This document shows positions 7,789 to 15,665 of a stretch of DNA of 64,000 nucleotides, one piece after another (position 1 is the stretch's first letter; every line of letters starts with the position of its first letter). The stretch spans positions 186,001 to 250,000 of the forward strand of contig NZ_RYDV01000002.1 of NCBI RefSeq assembly GCF_003971065.1, in the 5' to 3' direction. Under the pieces are notes generated by a model. The model made no database searches and had not been told where the DNA came from. It saw nothing but the letters and a program-made list of their open reading frames with translations. The DNA comes from Candidimonas sp. SYP-B2681 (lineage in GTDB: Bacteria; Pseudomonadota; Gammaproteobacteria; Burkholderiales; Burkholderiaceae_B). The position numbers and the translations under genes were made by a program.

Positions 7789-7992
7789 CTAGATGTAACA
7801 CTGACCGTCAAGATAGGCTTTGCGCCACCGAGTAATCGTTACGCGCTCGAATAAATCCCCGTCCTTGTGAAACGGATCGGCGTCTATCAATGCCTGGGCC
7901 TCTTCACGCGTGTCGACATCGACAAGATACACTCCGCCTCCCGCGTCAGTGCCATCGTCGTTTAGTTTGGCGCCGCACGCGAGCAAAAGCTT
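7789..7992 (-). pseudogene. 5'-truncated second copy of the YciI-like gene
   Basis: The translation KLLLACGAKLNDDG, GGGVYLVDVDTREEAQALID and ITRWRKAYLDGQCYI is a clear paralogue of the protein encoded at 5957-6265, starting at about its residue 35. The first ~34 residues, including the conserved HLDFL segment, are absent. They are replaced by unrelated sequence (RRKKHNK..., T-rich on the + strand). An in-frame ATG at 8154 lies inside the 3' end of the neighbouring histidine-kinase gene and does not make a sensible N-terminus. I read this as a recombination scar. Confidence 0.75.
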
Positions 7993-8101
7993 TTTGTTGT
8001 GTTTTTTTCTCCTGCCGTGCTTTGGTTTAATTGTGAAGGGCCTACGTGGCGTATGGGGTACACAAAGAAAAGATCCGATCGTACGTTGGCCTACACAGGC
8101 G

Positions 8102-9565
8102 CTATGCTGTTGCCAGCATAAATCGAAACACCGCTCCGGGCTTTTCTCCATCAATTACTTTGATTTCGCTGCCGTGCAGTTGCAACATCCGCTGTACGAT
8201 GATTAATCCTAGGCCGCCGCTTTCATGCGCTGTTCGTCGTAACACCGAGGCATGTGTAAACAGGCCTTCGCGCAATTCTGCCGAGATGCCCAGGCCGGTG
8301 TCGCTGACTTCGACCTGCACGGCCCCCGGCCCACCCAGCAATTTAACCGTGATTTGCGTGCCCGGAGGGTTATGGCGTATTGCGTTGTCCAGCAAATTGG
8401 TCAGTACGCGCTCTATCATGCCCAGGTCGGCGCGCACGGCCGGAACGGCCTGCGGGATGTCGACGGTCAAGCGTTGGCGGCGCGCTTCGGCGGCTAGTTC
8501 AAACTTCTGCAGTACGTCTTGCACGAGATCAGGCAAGGCAAAGGGTTCCAGCTCGGGCTGAACTGAGCCTGATTCCAGGCGCGCCAGCTCGAAAAGTTCC
8601 TGCGCAAGCCGCCCCACCTTGCTGCTTTGTCCTAGTGCGATATCCAGGTATCGACGGCGATCTGCGGCGCTCAAACTTTCGTCTTTGATACGCAAGGTCT
8701 CCAGGTAACCGTGCAAGGAGGTCAAGGGCGTACGTAAATCATGGGAAATGTTCGCGACGAGGTCGCGACGCTGCTGGTCCTGTCGTGCCAGTTCGTGCCA
8801 CTGCTCGGCAATGCGCTGCTTCATCTGCGCGAAGGCGTCGCGCAGGACCGTTATTTCGTCGCCGCGGACATCGTGGGTCGCCTCCGTCTTCAACGATGCC
8901 GCCAGCTTGCCATTTCCGTCGAAGCCACGGACCGATTGCGTGAGGGCGCGTAACGGACGCGTGATCAATCGGAACGCGACCAGCCCCATGATCAGACCCA
9001 GCAAGGCGACAACGCCCGTGGCCAATAACGTCGTACTCAAGACCGAATTGGCAGCCAGGTCGGCGGCCAGTGCATCATGGGCCTCGCCCTGCAAAACCAC
9101 ATACACATAGCCCGCATCTTTGCCATTTATCTGCACGGGTGCGGCGCTGAAAACCTTGCGTGCCAAGGTGTTGCGCGGGTCATCGCCGAGTACTGGCAAT
9201 GGCGCGCCCGCTAGCAATTGGCGCACCGGTCCCAGATCCACACTATTCCGTTTCAGATGGCCTTGCGGCGCAGCGTTGGCCACAATGTGTCCGTCGCTGG
9301 ACAACAAGTAAAGCTCGACCGAGGGATTAACCGCCATAAGCTTGTCAAAGAGATCCCTCACGGAGTCGGGTCGCCAGTCGTTTGCGCCCATCAGATTGGC
9401 CGTGTCGGCGATATGCGCGGCTAATCCGCTGGAAAGCCGCTGTATGACTTCCTGCTCGTGGTGTGTACTGGCATCGATTTGCAACCACATCGATACGCCG
9501 CTGCAAGCCAATAGCAACGCAGCGAATACCGCAGACAAGCGCTGGGTAAGCGTCAGTCGTTTCAC
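8102..9565 (-). CDS. Membrane sensor histidine kinase
   Basis: A 487-residue HprS/CusS-like kinase. Membrane segment 1 is about residues 9-28, the periplasmic sensor about 29-173 and membrane segment 2 about 176-200. A HAMP linker follows (200-255), then HisKA with the phospho-acceptor His275 in NISHDLRTPL. The HATPase has the N-box LTNLLDNAIRHNP, DTGLGI and GGLGL. The sensor part contains Met59 and Met77, which would be candidates for oxidant sensing if the HprS analogy holds. It starts with GTG overlapping the regulator stop (GTGA). The pair diverges from the methionine-repair operon, which it very likely controls. Confidence 0.9.
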   Translation of the reverse strand: MKRLTLTQRLSAVFAALLLACSGVSMWLQIDASTHHEQEVIQRLSSGLAAHIADTANLMGANDWRPDSVRDLFDKLMAVNPSVELYLLSSDGHIVANAAPQGHLKRNSVDLGPVRQLLAGAPLPVLGDDPRNTLARKVFSAAPVQINGKDAGYVYVVLQGEAHDALAADLAANSVLSTTLLATGVVALLGLIMGLVAFRLITRPLRALTQSVRGFDGNGKLAASLKTEATHDVRGDEITVLRDAFAQMKQRIAEQWHELARQDQQRRDLVANISHDLRTPLTSLHGYLETLRIKDESLSAADRRRYLDIALGQSSKVGRLAQELFELARLESGSVQPELEPFALPDLVQDVLQKFELAAEARRQRLTVDIPQAVPAVRADLGMIERVLTNLLDNAIRHNPPGTQITVKLLGGPGAVQVEVSDTGLGISAELREGLFTHASVLRRTAHESGGLGLIIVQRMLQLHGSEIKVIDGEKPGAVFRFMLATA

Positions 9566-10287
9566 GACGGGTTCTCCTCGTCAGGCCCGGTGGCAAATTT
9601 ATAGCCGCGCCCCCAAACCGTGAGTATGCGGCTTGGCTCGGCCGGATTCAGTTCAATCTTGTTGCGCAGTCGGTTTATATGGGTATTGACGGTATGTTCA
9701 TAGCCGTCATGCTGGTAGCCCCAAACTTCGTTGAGCAAGCCCAGCCGAGAGAACACTTGGTCGGGGTTGCGCGCAAAGAAATACAGTAGGTCGAATTCCC
9801 GTGGCGTTAGGTCCAGAAGCTTGCCGTCCAGCATGGCTGAGCGTGCCAATGGATCGATAGACACTCCATGGCGCACCAGCAGACCGGCATCCATGCGTGC
9901 GTTGCGCGCCATGGCATCTGTTCGCCGAAGTAAAGCCCTGACGCGTGCCACCAGTTCCAGCATGGAAAATGGCTTGGCCAGGTAGTCGTCGGCGCCCAGT
10001 TCCAGGCCCAGGATACGGTGCACTTCACTAGAGCGTGCGCTGGTAATGATGATGGGCGTGTAGCGGGCCATGGCGCGAGCCCGCTTGCAGATTTCCAGGC
10101 CATCCACGCCGGGCAGCATCAAGTCCAGCACCAGCGCGTCCCAGTTTCCCTGATCGAGCATATGCAAACCAACTGTGCCGTCGGCCGCATGTTCCACCGC
10201 ATAACCCTCGTCGCGCAGGTGCATGAGCAGTAATTCGGCAATGTGGACGTCGTCTTCCACGATCAAAACGCGTTTGACTCGGTCCAT
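9562..10287 (-). CDS. OmpR-family response regulator
   Basis: A 241-residue two-component regulator. The receiver domain is residues 5-120, with the acidic pocket EDD (11-13), phospho-acceptor Asp55 (LVLDLMLPG), the conserved Ser/Thr at 83 and Lys105 (AKPF). The C-terminal winged helix (about 140-232) includes LTPREFDLLYFFARNPDQVF and the recognition-helix part YEHTVNTHINRLRNKIE. A strong GGAGG precedes the ATG. It is the first gene of the kinase operon and faces the cytochrome b/MsrP-like operon across 144 bp. That arrangement resembles the HprRS pair next to E. coli msrPQ. Confidence 0.92.
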   Translation of the reverse strand: MDRVKRVLIVEDDVHIAELLLMHLRDEGYAVEHAADGTVGLHMLDQGNWDALVLDLMLPGVDGLEICKRARAMARYTPIIITSARSSEVHRILGLELGADDYLAKPFSMLELVARVRALLRRTDAMARNARMDAGLLVRHGVSIDPLARSAMLDGKLLDLTPREFDLLYFFARNPDQVFSRLGLLNEVWGYQHDGYEHTVNTHINRLRNKIELNPAEPSRILTVWGRGYKFATGPDEENPS

Positions 10288-10431
10288 AGGCGGCCTCCAA
10301 AAACATACTTCCTATTATCGTCCCTTACCAAGGTCTGATTTATCACATTTATTTTAAGTTTGCGTGAGGACTTCGATATGACGAGCGGGCAACAATGAAT
10401 TCCCGTCAATGGCAATGCCCAGGAGTACAAC
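10288..10431. promoter_or_regulatory. Divergent promoter region between regulator and methionine-repair operon
   Basis: The 144-bp gap holds both promoters. The left half is AT-rich (CTGATTTATCACATTTATTT around 10335-10355), as expected for an OmpR-type binding region. I cannot assign -35/-10 boxes or direct-repeat operators with confidence. CAGGAGTACAAC precedes the ATG at 10432 and recurs nearly unchanged (CAGGAGTACATC) before msrB. Confidence 0.45.
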
Positions 10432-11067
10432 ATGCCTGCTGCCTTACATCCTCCCCGTTTGGCGATGCACGCCAACCAGGAAAACGGCGCCATCCATCCG
10501 GGCTGGCTGCGCGTGACGCACTGGCTCAATGCTCTAGCCGTGGTTGTGATGGCCTCCAGCGGTTGGCGGATTTATAACGCATCGCCCATCTTCGATTTCA
10601 CATTTCCTGACGGGATTACGCTGGGAGGATGGTTGGCTGGAGCCCTGCAATGGCATTTCGCCGGCATGTGGCTGCTGGCGGCAAACGGCGTGCTCTACCT
10701 TTTTCTGAATATTGCCAGTGGCCGGCTGTTTCACCGTTTTTTTCCGGTATCCCCTCGAGGGGTGCTGCATGACGCCATGGCTGCCCTGCGCGGCAAGCTC
10801 GCCCACGATGACCTGCGCCGCTACAACCAGGTGCAGCGTGCGGCGTATCTGTTCGTCATACTGGACATCTGCGTACTTGTGATTTCCGGTCTGGTTCTTT
10901 GGAAGTCGGTGCAGTTCGGCTTGCTACGCGAGCTATTGGGAGGGTATGAAACCGCACGCCGCGTACATTTTGTGGCCATGTCGTTGCTGGTGGGGTTCGT
11001 GGGCGTACACCTGGTCATGGTGGCTCTGGTCCCGCGCACCTTGCGCACCATGATCCGCGGCCGCTAA
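10432..11067 (+). CDS. Membrane cytochrome b (YedZ1-like) partner of the molybdoenzyme
   Basis: A 211-residue cytochrome b561/hydrogenase b-type membrane protein. Four membrane segments are visible (residues ~28-46, 70-95, 138-158, 180-203). Candidate haem ligands are His30 (RVTHWLN), His75 (LQWHFAG), and the His of RRVHFVAMS and of GVHLVMV. It would pass quinol electrons to the periplasmic molybdoenzyme encoded 9 bp downstream, as MsrQ/YedZ does for MsrP, although it belongs to a different haem-protein family from MsrQ. A good SD (CAGGAG) precedes the ATG. It is the first gene of the operon transcribed away from the two-component system. Confidence 0.85.
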   Translation: MPAALHPPRLAMHANQENGAIHPGWLRVTHWLNALAVVVMASSGWRIYNASPIFDFTFPDGITLGGWLAGALQWHFAGMWLLAANGVLYLFLNIASGRLFHRFFPVSPRGVLHDAMAALRGKLAHDDLRRYNQVQRAAYLFVILDICVLVISGLVLWKSVQFGLLRELLGGYETARRVHFVAMSLLVGFVGVHLVMVALVPRTLRTMIRGR

Positions 11068-11076
11068 GGAATCGCC

Positions 11077-11868
11077 ATGCGTATACAAAAACCTGTTGTC
11101 CGCCCCGGCCTGGATGCCGCATCTATTTTAAAGGAAGCGCGTAAGTTGCTTGCCCCCCGCGTCGAACAACCATCGCGCCGCGCATTCCTTATGCATACAC
11201 TGACGTTGGGCGGAGTGGCCATGTTGTCTGGCTGCACACTAAGCGATGATGAAAATGTGGAAACAGCCCTTTCGGCAATCTCACGCTGGAATGACCGCGT
11301 GCAAGGCTGGATTTTCGATCCGAACGCTCTGGCTCCGACCTACCCCGCATCGATGATCACTCGTCCATTTCCATTTAATGCTTTTTACGGCATGGAAGAT
11401 GCCCCCGCCGTAGATGAAACAGAGTACCGCCTGGAGGTGACAGGGTTCGTCGCTGACACCCACCGCTGGCGGTTGGACGATTTACGCGCCATGGCGCAAA
11501 CCGAGCAGATTACGCGGCATATTTGCGTTGAAGGCTGGAGCGCCATCGGCCGTTGGGGAGGTGTGCGATTTTCCGATTTTCTGAAGCAGGTCGGTGCTGA
11601 TGTCTCTGCCAAGTACGTGGGTTTCAAATGTGCGGACGACTACTACACCAGTATAGACATGCCTACCGCGCTGCATCCGCAGACATTGCTGGCCTTGACC
11701 TATGACGGTAAAACATTACCACGCGAATATGGATTTCCCATGAAGCTGCGTATGCCGACCAAGCTGGGCTACAAGAACCCCAAGCATATCCAGGCTATTT
11801 TCGTCACCAACACGTATCCCGGAGGCTATTGGGAGGACCAGGGCTACAACTGGTTCGGCGGAAGTTGA
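11077..11868 (+). CDS. Exported molybdopterin oxidoreductase, sulfite-oxidase fold (YedY/MsrP-like)
   Basis: A 263-residue molybdenum enzyme. The N-terminus carries a twin-arginine motif (SRRAFLMHTLTLGG, Arg34-Arg35) and a lipobox-like LSGC ending at Cys53, so it may be a Tat-exported lipoprotein. The molybdenum ligand is Cys150 in RHICVEGWSAIGRWGG. Further family marks are the KCADDYYTSIDM, PREYGFPMKLRMP and KLGYKNPKHIQAI stretches. By analogy with MsrP and with YedY1 of Azospira it should reduce methionine sulfoxide in the envelope, using electrons from the upstream cytochrome b. The neighbours (Met-rich protein, MsrB, MsrA) support this. Direct substrate evidence is lacking. Confidence 0.88.
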   Translation: MRIQKPVVRPGLDAASILKEARKLLAPRVEQPSRRAFLMHTLTLGGVAMLSGCTLSDDENVETALSAISRWNDRVQGWIFDPNALAPTYPASMITRPFPFNAFYGMEDAPAVDETEYRLEVTGFVADTHRWRLDDLRAMAQTEQITRHICVEGWSAIGRWGGVRFSDFLKQVGADVSAKYVGFKCADDYYTSIDMPTALHPQTLLALTYDGKTLPREYGFPMKLRMPTKLGYKNPKHIQAIFVTNTYPGGYWEDQGYNWFGGS

Positions 11869-11947
11869 TAGCACGCCATTCTTTTTTTCTTGTGCAACAT
11901 AAACATATATTGCCCGTTTTCACCATAACCGGAGCTAGGAGTTAACC

Positions 11948-12298
11948 ATGAAGAAACTTACTACTACCGTACTCGCCATGTGCTTGTCCCTGGGCGTGAG
12001 CAGCGCATTCGCCGCGGACACCATGGGCAAGGACAACACGAGTAAAGACAACATGAGCAACAGCTCTATGTCGAAAGACAGCATGAAACATGGCGGCATG
12101 TCCAAGGATAGCGGTATGTCCAAGGATAGCGGTATGTCTAAGGATAGCGGTATGTCTAAGGGCGGTATGTCCAAGGATAGTGGCATGTCCAAGGAGGGTA
12201 TGAAGCACGACGGCATGTCTAAGAGTGGCATGTCCAAAAGCGGCATGAAACACGATCAAATGGACAAGGATTCCACATCGGATAATGGCATGAAGTAG
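11948..12298 (+). CDS. Secreted methionine-rich repeat protein (MrpX-like oxidant sink)
   Basis: A 116-residue protein with a classical signal peptide (about residues 1-22, cleaved after SSAFA) and a 94-residue mature part. That part has no hydrophobic core and 16 methionines, built from repeats such as GMSKDS, GMSKGG and GMKHD, with Lys, Ser, Asp and Gly filling the rest. It looks disordered and soluble. A similar Met-rich periplasmic protein (MrpX) encoded with yedY1/yedZ1 in Azospira suillum scavenges hypochlorite through Met oxidation and is recycled by the reductase. This gene sits between the molybdoenzyme and MsrB, so the same role is likely. The 80-bp gap upstream and strong AGGAG suggest high expression. 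Homologues are often annotated only as pentapeptide MXKDX repeat proteins. Confidence 0.85.
   Translation: MKKLTTTVLAMCLSLGVSSAFAADTMGKDNTSKDNMSNSSMSKDSMKHGGMSKDSGMSKDSGMSKDSGMSKGGMSKDSGMSKEGMKHDGMSKSGMSKSGMKHDQMDKDSTSDNGMK
12098..12199 (+). repeat. Tandem 15/18-bp repeats encoding GMSKDS units
   Basis: Units of the form ATG-TCC-AAG-GAT-AGC-GGT begin at 12098, 12116, 12134 and 12167, with 15-bp variants at 12152 and 12185. All units are multiples of 3, so repeat gain or loss would change the number of methionines without breaking the frame. Near-identity of the first three units suggests recent expansion. Confidence 0.85.
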
Positions 12299-12315
12299 CA
12301 AACCAGGAGTACATC

Positions 12316-12825
12316 ATGGCATACACACGCAGGCTATTTCTGGGCGCGGGCGGCGCTGCCGCCTTGGCCGGGCTATTGAGCACGCTGGGCCGCACGCATG
12401 GGCTAGCAATGGCGCAGACGGCAAAAACCCCGTTCCCGGTTACCCACACTGACGCCGAATGGCGCCAGCTGCTGTCCCCTGCGCAATACCAGGTGCTTCG
12501 CCAGGCCGGCACCGAACGCCCCTATTCCAGCCCCCTCAACGACGAGCATCGCAAGGGGACGTTCACGTGTGCGGGCTGCCAGCAGGATCTGTACGCCTCG
12601 GACACCAAGTTCGAGAGCGGCACTGGATGGCCCAGTTTCTATCAACCGCTGGAGCACGCCGTGGGTGAAACGCGCGACAGCAGCTTTGGGATGATGCGCA
12701 TTGCAGTGCACTGCAGCCGTTGCGGCGGACATCTGGGCCATGTCTTCGACGACGGCCCCAAGCCGACCGGACTGCGCTATTGCATGAATGGCATCGCCAT
12801 GAATTTTCGTCTTGCTACAACGTAA
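12316..12825 (+). CDS. msrB: Exported peptide-methionine (R)-S-oxide reductase
   Basis: A 169-residue MsrB, which reduces the R-epimer of methionine sulfoxide. The N-terminus TRRLFLGAGGAAALAGLL is a Tat-type signal ending near MAQ (residue ~34), so this copy acts outside the cytoplasm. Zinc is held by Cys85, Cys88, Cys133 and Cys136 (CAGC and CSRC). The catalytic Cys156 lies in RYCMNG, with His and Phe of GHVFDD in the active site. A resolving Cys is not obvious, so the electron donor is unclear. It follows the Met-rich gene by 17 bp with a CAGGAG SD and completes the stereochemical pair with the downstream MsrA. Confidence 0.93.
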   Translation: MAYTRRLFLGAGGAAALAGLLSTLGRTHGLAMAQTAKTPFPVTHTDAEWRQLLSPAQYQVLRQAGTERPYSSPLNDEHRKGTFTCAGCQQDLYASDTKFESGTGWPSFYQPLEHAVGETRDSSFGMMRIAVHCSRCGGHLGHVFDDGPKPTGLRYCMNGIAMNFRLATT

Positions 12826-12887
12826 CTGCGGCCTGCATATCGCCCTTCCGACACGCTCCAAAGCACTCGTTTTCAGGATACCCCATC

Positions 12888-13607
12888 ATGACCAGGCATA
12901 TACATATAAACCGCGTTACGTCCGCACGCATCGGCGCGGCCATCCTGTTCGCCGTCGCCGCGCTGTTTTATGGTGTCCGCCCAGCGCATGCCGCTGAGCG
13001 GCCTTTCATCATCGCGCCCCCGGCCATGGACGAACCGGCCTCGCCATCTCACCAAGAAACCGCAGTCTTCGCCGGCGGCTGCTTCTGGGGCGTGCAAGGA
13101 GTATTTCAGCATGTGAAAGGGGTAAGCCAGGCCTTATCCGGCTATGCCGGCGGCAAAGCTGATACCGCGCACTATGACGCTGTCAGCGTGGGCGACACTG
13201 GCCACGCCGAAGCCGTGCAAGTGACCTATGACCCATCGCAAATTACCTACGGTCAGTTGCTGCAAATCTATTTCTCGGTCGCGCACGACCCCACACAAAA
13301 GAACCGGCAAGGGCCCGACACGGGCGCCCAGTATCGCTCAACGATTTTTGCCACGAACAGCCAGCAGCATAAGATTGCACAGGCTTATATTGCGCAACTA
13401 GGCAAGTCCGGCGTATACAGCAAGCCAATAGTCACCACGATTGAAGACCAGAAAAACTTCTATCCGGCCGAAGCGTATCACCAGGACTATCTGGTACAGC
13501 ATCCAGACAGCTTGTATATCGTCTTCAACGATATGCCCAAGATAGCTAACCTGGCCAAGGAGTTTGGCGAGCGTTATCGAGACAAGCCGGTGCTGGTAAA
13601 TAGGTAA
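12888..13607 (+). CDS. msrA: Exported peptide-methionine (S)-S-oxide reductase
   Basis: A 239-residue MsrA. Residues 1-35 form a Sec signal peptide (RIGAAILFAVAALFYGV, cleavage near PAHA), so it acts in the periplasm. The catalytic Cys65 is in AGGCFWG; further family motifs are GYAGG, YDAVSVGDTGHAEAVQV, HDPTQKNRQGPDTGAQYRS and the AEAYHQDYL near the C-terminus. The start at 12888 is chosen because it gives the signal peptide directly; longer in-frame starts would overlap msrB. As the last gene of the operon, it lets the cell repair S-sulfoxides in the Met-rich protein and other envelope proteins. Confidence 0.93.
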   Translation: MTRHIHINRVTSARIGAAILFAVAALFYGVRPAHAAERPFIIAPPAMDEPASPSHQETAVFAGGCFWGVQGVFQHVKGVSQALSGYAGGKADTAHYDAVSVGDTGHAEAVQVTYDPSQITYGQLLQIYFSVAHDPTQKNRQGPDTGAQYRSTIFATNSQQHKIAQAYIAQLGKSGVYSKPIVTTIEDQKNFYPAEAYHQDYLVQHPDSLYIVFNDMPKIANLAKEFGERYRDKPVLVNR

Positions 13608-13688
13608 CTGTCAGACCAAGTCGCGACGGCCATAAACGAACCAGACGGCGGCATGCTGAGCGCACCGACTCATAAAAACAGTCAAGCG

Positions 13689-13787
13689 TTCGCTCCGATC
13701 GTAGTGGGCATCGGTTTACAACCTAATACCGCCTTGGCGGAAGCGTGCGGCCTTGAGATTAACAATGGCCTCTTCGTCGATGCGCAT
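13689..13787 (+). pseudogene. Fragment of an FAD-dependent ferredoxin/rubredoxin reductase
   Basis: The segment FAPIVVGIGLQPNTALAEAC plus GLEINNGLFVDAH matches the conserved NAD-domain edge of ferredoxin reductases (VVVGIGxxPNTxLAExxGLxxxNGIxVD). Nothing upstream or downstream belongs to such an enzyme. It is a 33-residue relic 80 bp after msrA. Confidence 0.7.
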
Positions 13788-13806
13788 AGGGGGCGGCTAC
13801 TCGCCT

Positions 13807-14163
13807 CTATGCGATTTCCCACGCCGCCGAAGCCACACCCACCAGAAGCATTACCGCTGACGCCACAAACCATAAGACTGTTTGTCGGTATTCAGATTCT
13901 TCATCATCGATCAGACGCAAGGACCGATATAGCGCGATGATCTGGAACACGATCGCGACGAACAAGGTGATCGCTGGAATGATGGACCGGGATGACCATT
14001 CTCCTGGTGCTTCAAGTGCCCAGAACCTGAGAAAACTAAGCGAGAAGCCGAGCAAGACCGTGATGGCGGTGATAATCCCTTGCCGATATCCCAGTGGGAG
14101 GGGCTTCTTGTCCCGTTCCACGGCCGGCGTTTCAGGGGTATTGGTATTTTTGGGTTCTGGCAT
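13807..14163 (-). CDS. Small integral membrane protein, function unknown
   Basis: A 118-residue protein with a polar N-terminus (MPEPKNTNTPETPAVERDKK) followed by three membrane segments: about residues 27-45 (GIITAITVLLGFSLSFLRFW), 58-78 (IIPAITLFVAIVFQIIALY) and 95-115 (VLWFVASAVMLLVGVASAAW). I chose the ATG at 14163, with AAGGG upstream; an in-frame TTG at 14196 would add 11 residues. It may form an operon with the tiny membrane ORF at 14217-14330. No function is assigned. Confidence 0.6.
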   Translation of the reverse strand: MPEPKNTNTPETPAVERDKKPLPLGYRQGIITAITVLLGFSLSFLRFWALEAPGEWSSRSIIPAITLFVAIVFQIIALYRSLRLIDDEESEYRQTVLWFVASAVMLLVGVASAAWEIA

Positions 14164-14216
14164 CACGCGTTTGACCCTTGCTAGAGTTGCTTGCAATTAA
14201 TCCTGTGGCACGGCGC

Positions 14217-14330
14217 TCAAACTAGACTGACCACCATCCGCTCGATGAAAAGGGCACACAGGGCTGCTGCGGTCGGTATTCCAGCAATCAGCACGCCTGC
14301 TATCAGTATTTCAAAGCAAGCCTTTTCCAT
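14217..14330 (-). CDS. Possible 37-residue single-pass membrane peptide
   Basis: An ATG-initiated frame encodes a peptide starting MEKACFEILIAGVLIAG and ending ERMVVSLV, with one continuous hydrophobic segment from about residue 7 to 28. It lies 53 bp upstream of the three-segment membrane protein on the same strand. The ribosome site is weak (GTGAG, 6-10 nt upstream). A hydrophobic run flanked by charged ends is suggestive, but the ORF could be chance. Confidence 0.35.
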   Translation of the reverse strand: MEKACFEILIAGVLIAGIPTAAALCALFIERMVVSLV

Positions 14331-14519
14331 GGAGTACTCACATGGATAGGGAAATTCAAGAGTGTGTTTTCTTTACCGCCCGGTGCCCGCGTGCGACGCC
14401 GATGTCGCCATAATTCCGCTGGAGCTAGTACTGCCGATGGCACCGCGCCGTGGCGCACGCCCCTGATCTTGACTGCCTGGACAGCGCCGGTGTAGTTCAG
14501 CGGCTTCGGGACGGAAGAC

Positions 14520-15494
14520 TTACTGCTGCGCGACCGAACCCAACGTTTTGCAGAAGTTGCGTCGATAATTCGATGGCGACGTGCCCAGTTGGGCGGCAAA
14601 CTGCTGGCGCAGCGCCAAGGTCGTACCAAAACCGGCCTCCGAGGTGATGCATTCGATTGGCATGTCGGTGGCTTCCAACAACTGCTGGGCCCTGGCGACA
14701 CGCTCGGTATTCAGCCACTTGGTGACGGTGGTGCCGGTTGCTTCGCGAAAGCGCCGAGTGAAGGTACGCCGGCTCATCTTCGCCACGTCGGCGAGAGTGT
14801 CGAGCGACAGAGGCTCCGCCAGATTTTCACGCGCCCATTCCAGCACGCCGGGCAAGCGATTGTCGTTAACCAGCTTAGGCACGGGCCGCTCGATGTATTG
14901 AGCTTGGCCGCCCGGCCGATGTGGTGGTGTCACCAGCAACCGGGCGATATGATTCGCCGCCTCGAAACCGTGACGCTCGCGAAGCAAATGCAGGCAGCAG
15001 TCAATGGCGGCGACCGTTCCGGCTGATGTGATGATGTTGTCAGCGGCCACATACAGTACATCAGGCCGGAACAGGGTTTGCGGAAAGCGCCGAGCGAACA
15101 CCTCGCGCGCTACCCAATGGGTTGTGGCCTCCCTTCCAACGAGCAAGCCCGCATCGCCCAACACGAACGCGCCTAGGCATAAGCCCACGATCAATGTGTC
15201 TTTTTCATGAGCCCGCCACAGTGCTTCGGTGAGTTCGGTTGGGGCGGGTACTTCAGGATGGCTCCAGCCGGGAATGATAATGATATCGGCCCCGTCCATG
15301 GCTTCCAAACCATTGGCAATCTCGATCGAGACGCCCTGGTCGCTGCGAATTTGACCAGGCGCTTGGGCGAAATACCGCAAATTGTATTGAGCGCGGTCGG
15401 GGCCGTTATCAGTGCCCAGGACAACGCCTGGAACAGACAGATTAAACAGACTTACGCCCTCAAAGGCGAAGACAGCGACTCGAATGGGAGACAT
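14520..15494 (-). CDS. GlxA-family AraC-type regulator with DJ-1/PfpI domain
   Basis: A 324-residue two-domain regulator. The N-terminal glutamine-amidotransferase-like DJ-1/PfpI domain (about 1-180) has the elbow VGLCLGAFVLGDAGLL, where the Cys aligns with the reactive Cys of the family, and REATTHWVA after it. The C-terminal AraC domain (about 215-320) has two helix-turn-helix units, including MSRRTFTRRFREATGTTVT and ALRQQFAAQLGTSPSNYRR. The start at 15494 (MSPIRVAVFAFEG) is preferred to the longer frame because the DJ-1 fold begins there. It diverges from the metallo-hydrolase gene across 171 bp and probably regulates it. Confidence 0.88.
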   Translation of the reverse strand: MSPIRVAVFAFEGVSLFNLSVPGVVLGTDNGPDRAQYNLRYFAQAPGQIRSDQGVSIEIANGLEAMDGADIIIIPGWSHPEVPAPTELTEALWRAHEKDTLIVGLCLGAFVLGDAGLLVGREATTHWVAREVFARRFPQTLFRPDVLYVAADNIITSAGTVAAIDCCLHLLRERHGFEAANHIARLLVTPPHRPGGQAQYIERPVPKLVNDNRLPGVLEWARENLAEPLSLDTLADVAKMSRRTFTRRFREATGTTVTKWLNTERVARAQQLLEATDMPIECITSEAGFGTTLALRQQFAAQLGTSPSNYRRNFCKTLGSVAQQ

Positions 15495-15665
15495 AGGGTA
15501 ACGGGCGAACAGAGTGGAAAGTTGGCCCAATTTTAATCTACGTGACGGTTCGGGACAATAATGGCCCGTTTCTATCTTTTATTGTCATTCAGGCCACTGT
15601 TCCGTCCGGCGCACTGAACTCACAATGGAGCCCTTCTTTAGTTAGCGACACATTGGAGTAGCCGC

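Noticed and set aside
7789-8154. 121-residue YciI-family protein
   Set aside because: The first ~54 codons are unrelated to the family and begin inside the 3' end of the kinase gene. Only the C-terminal part is homologous.
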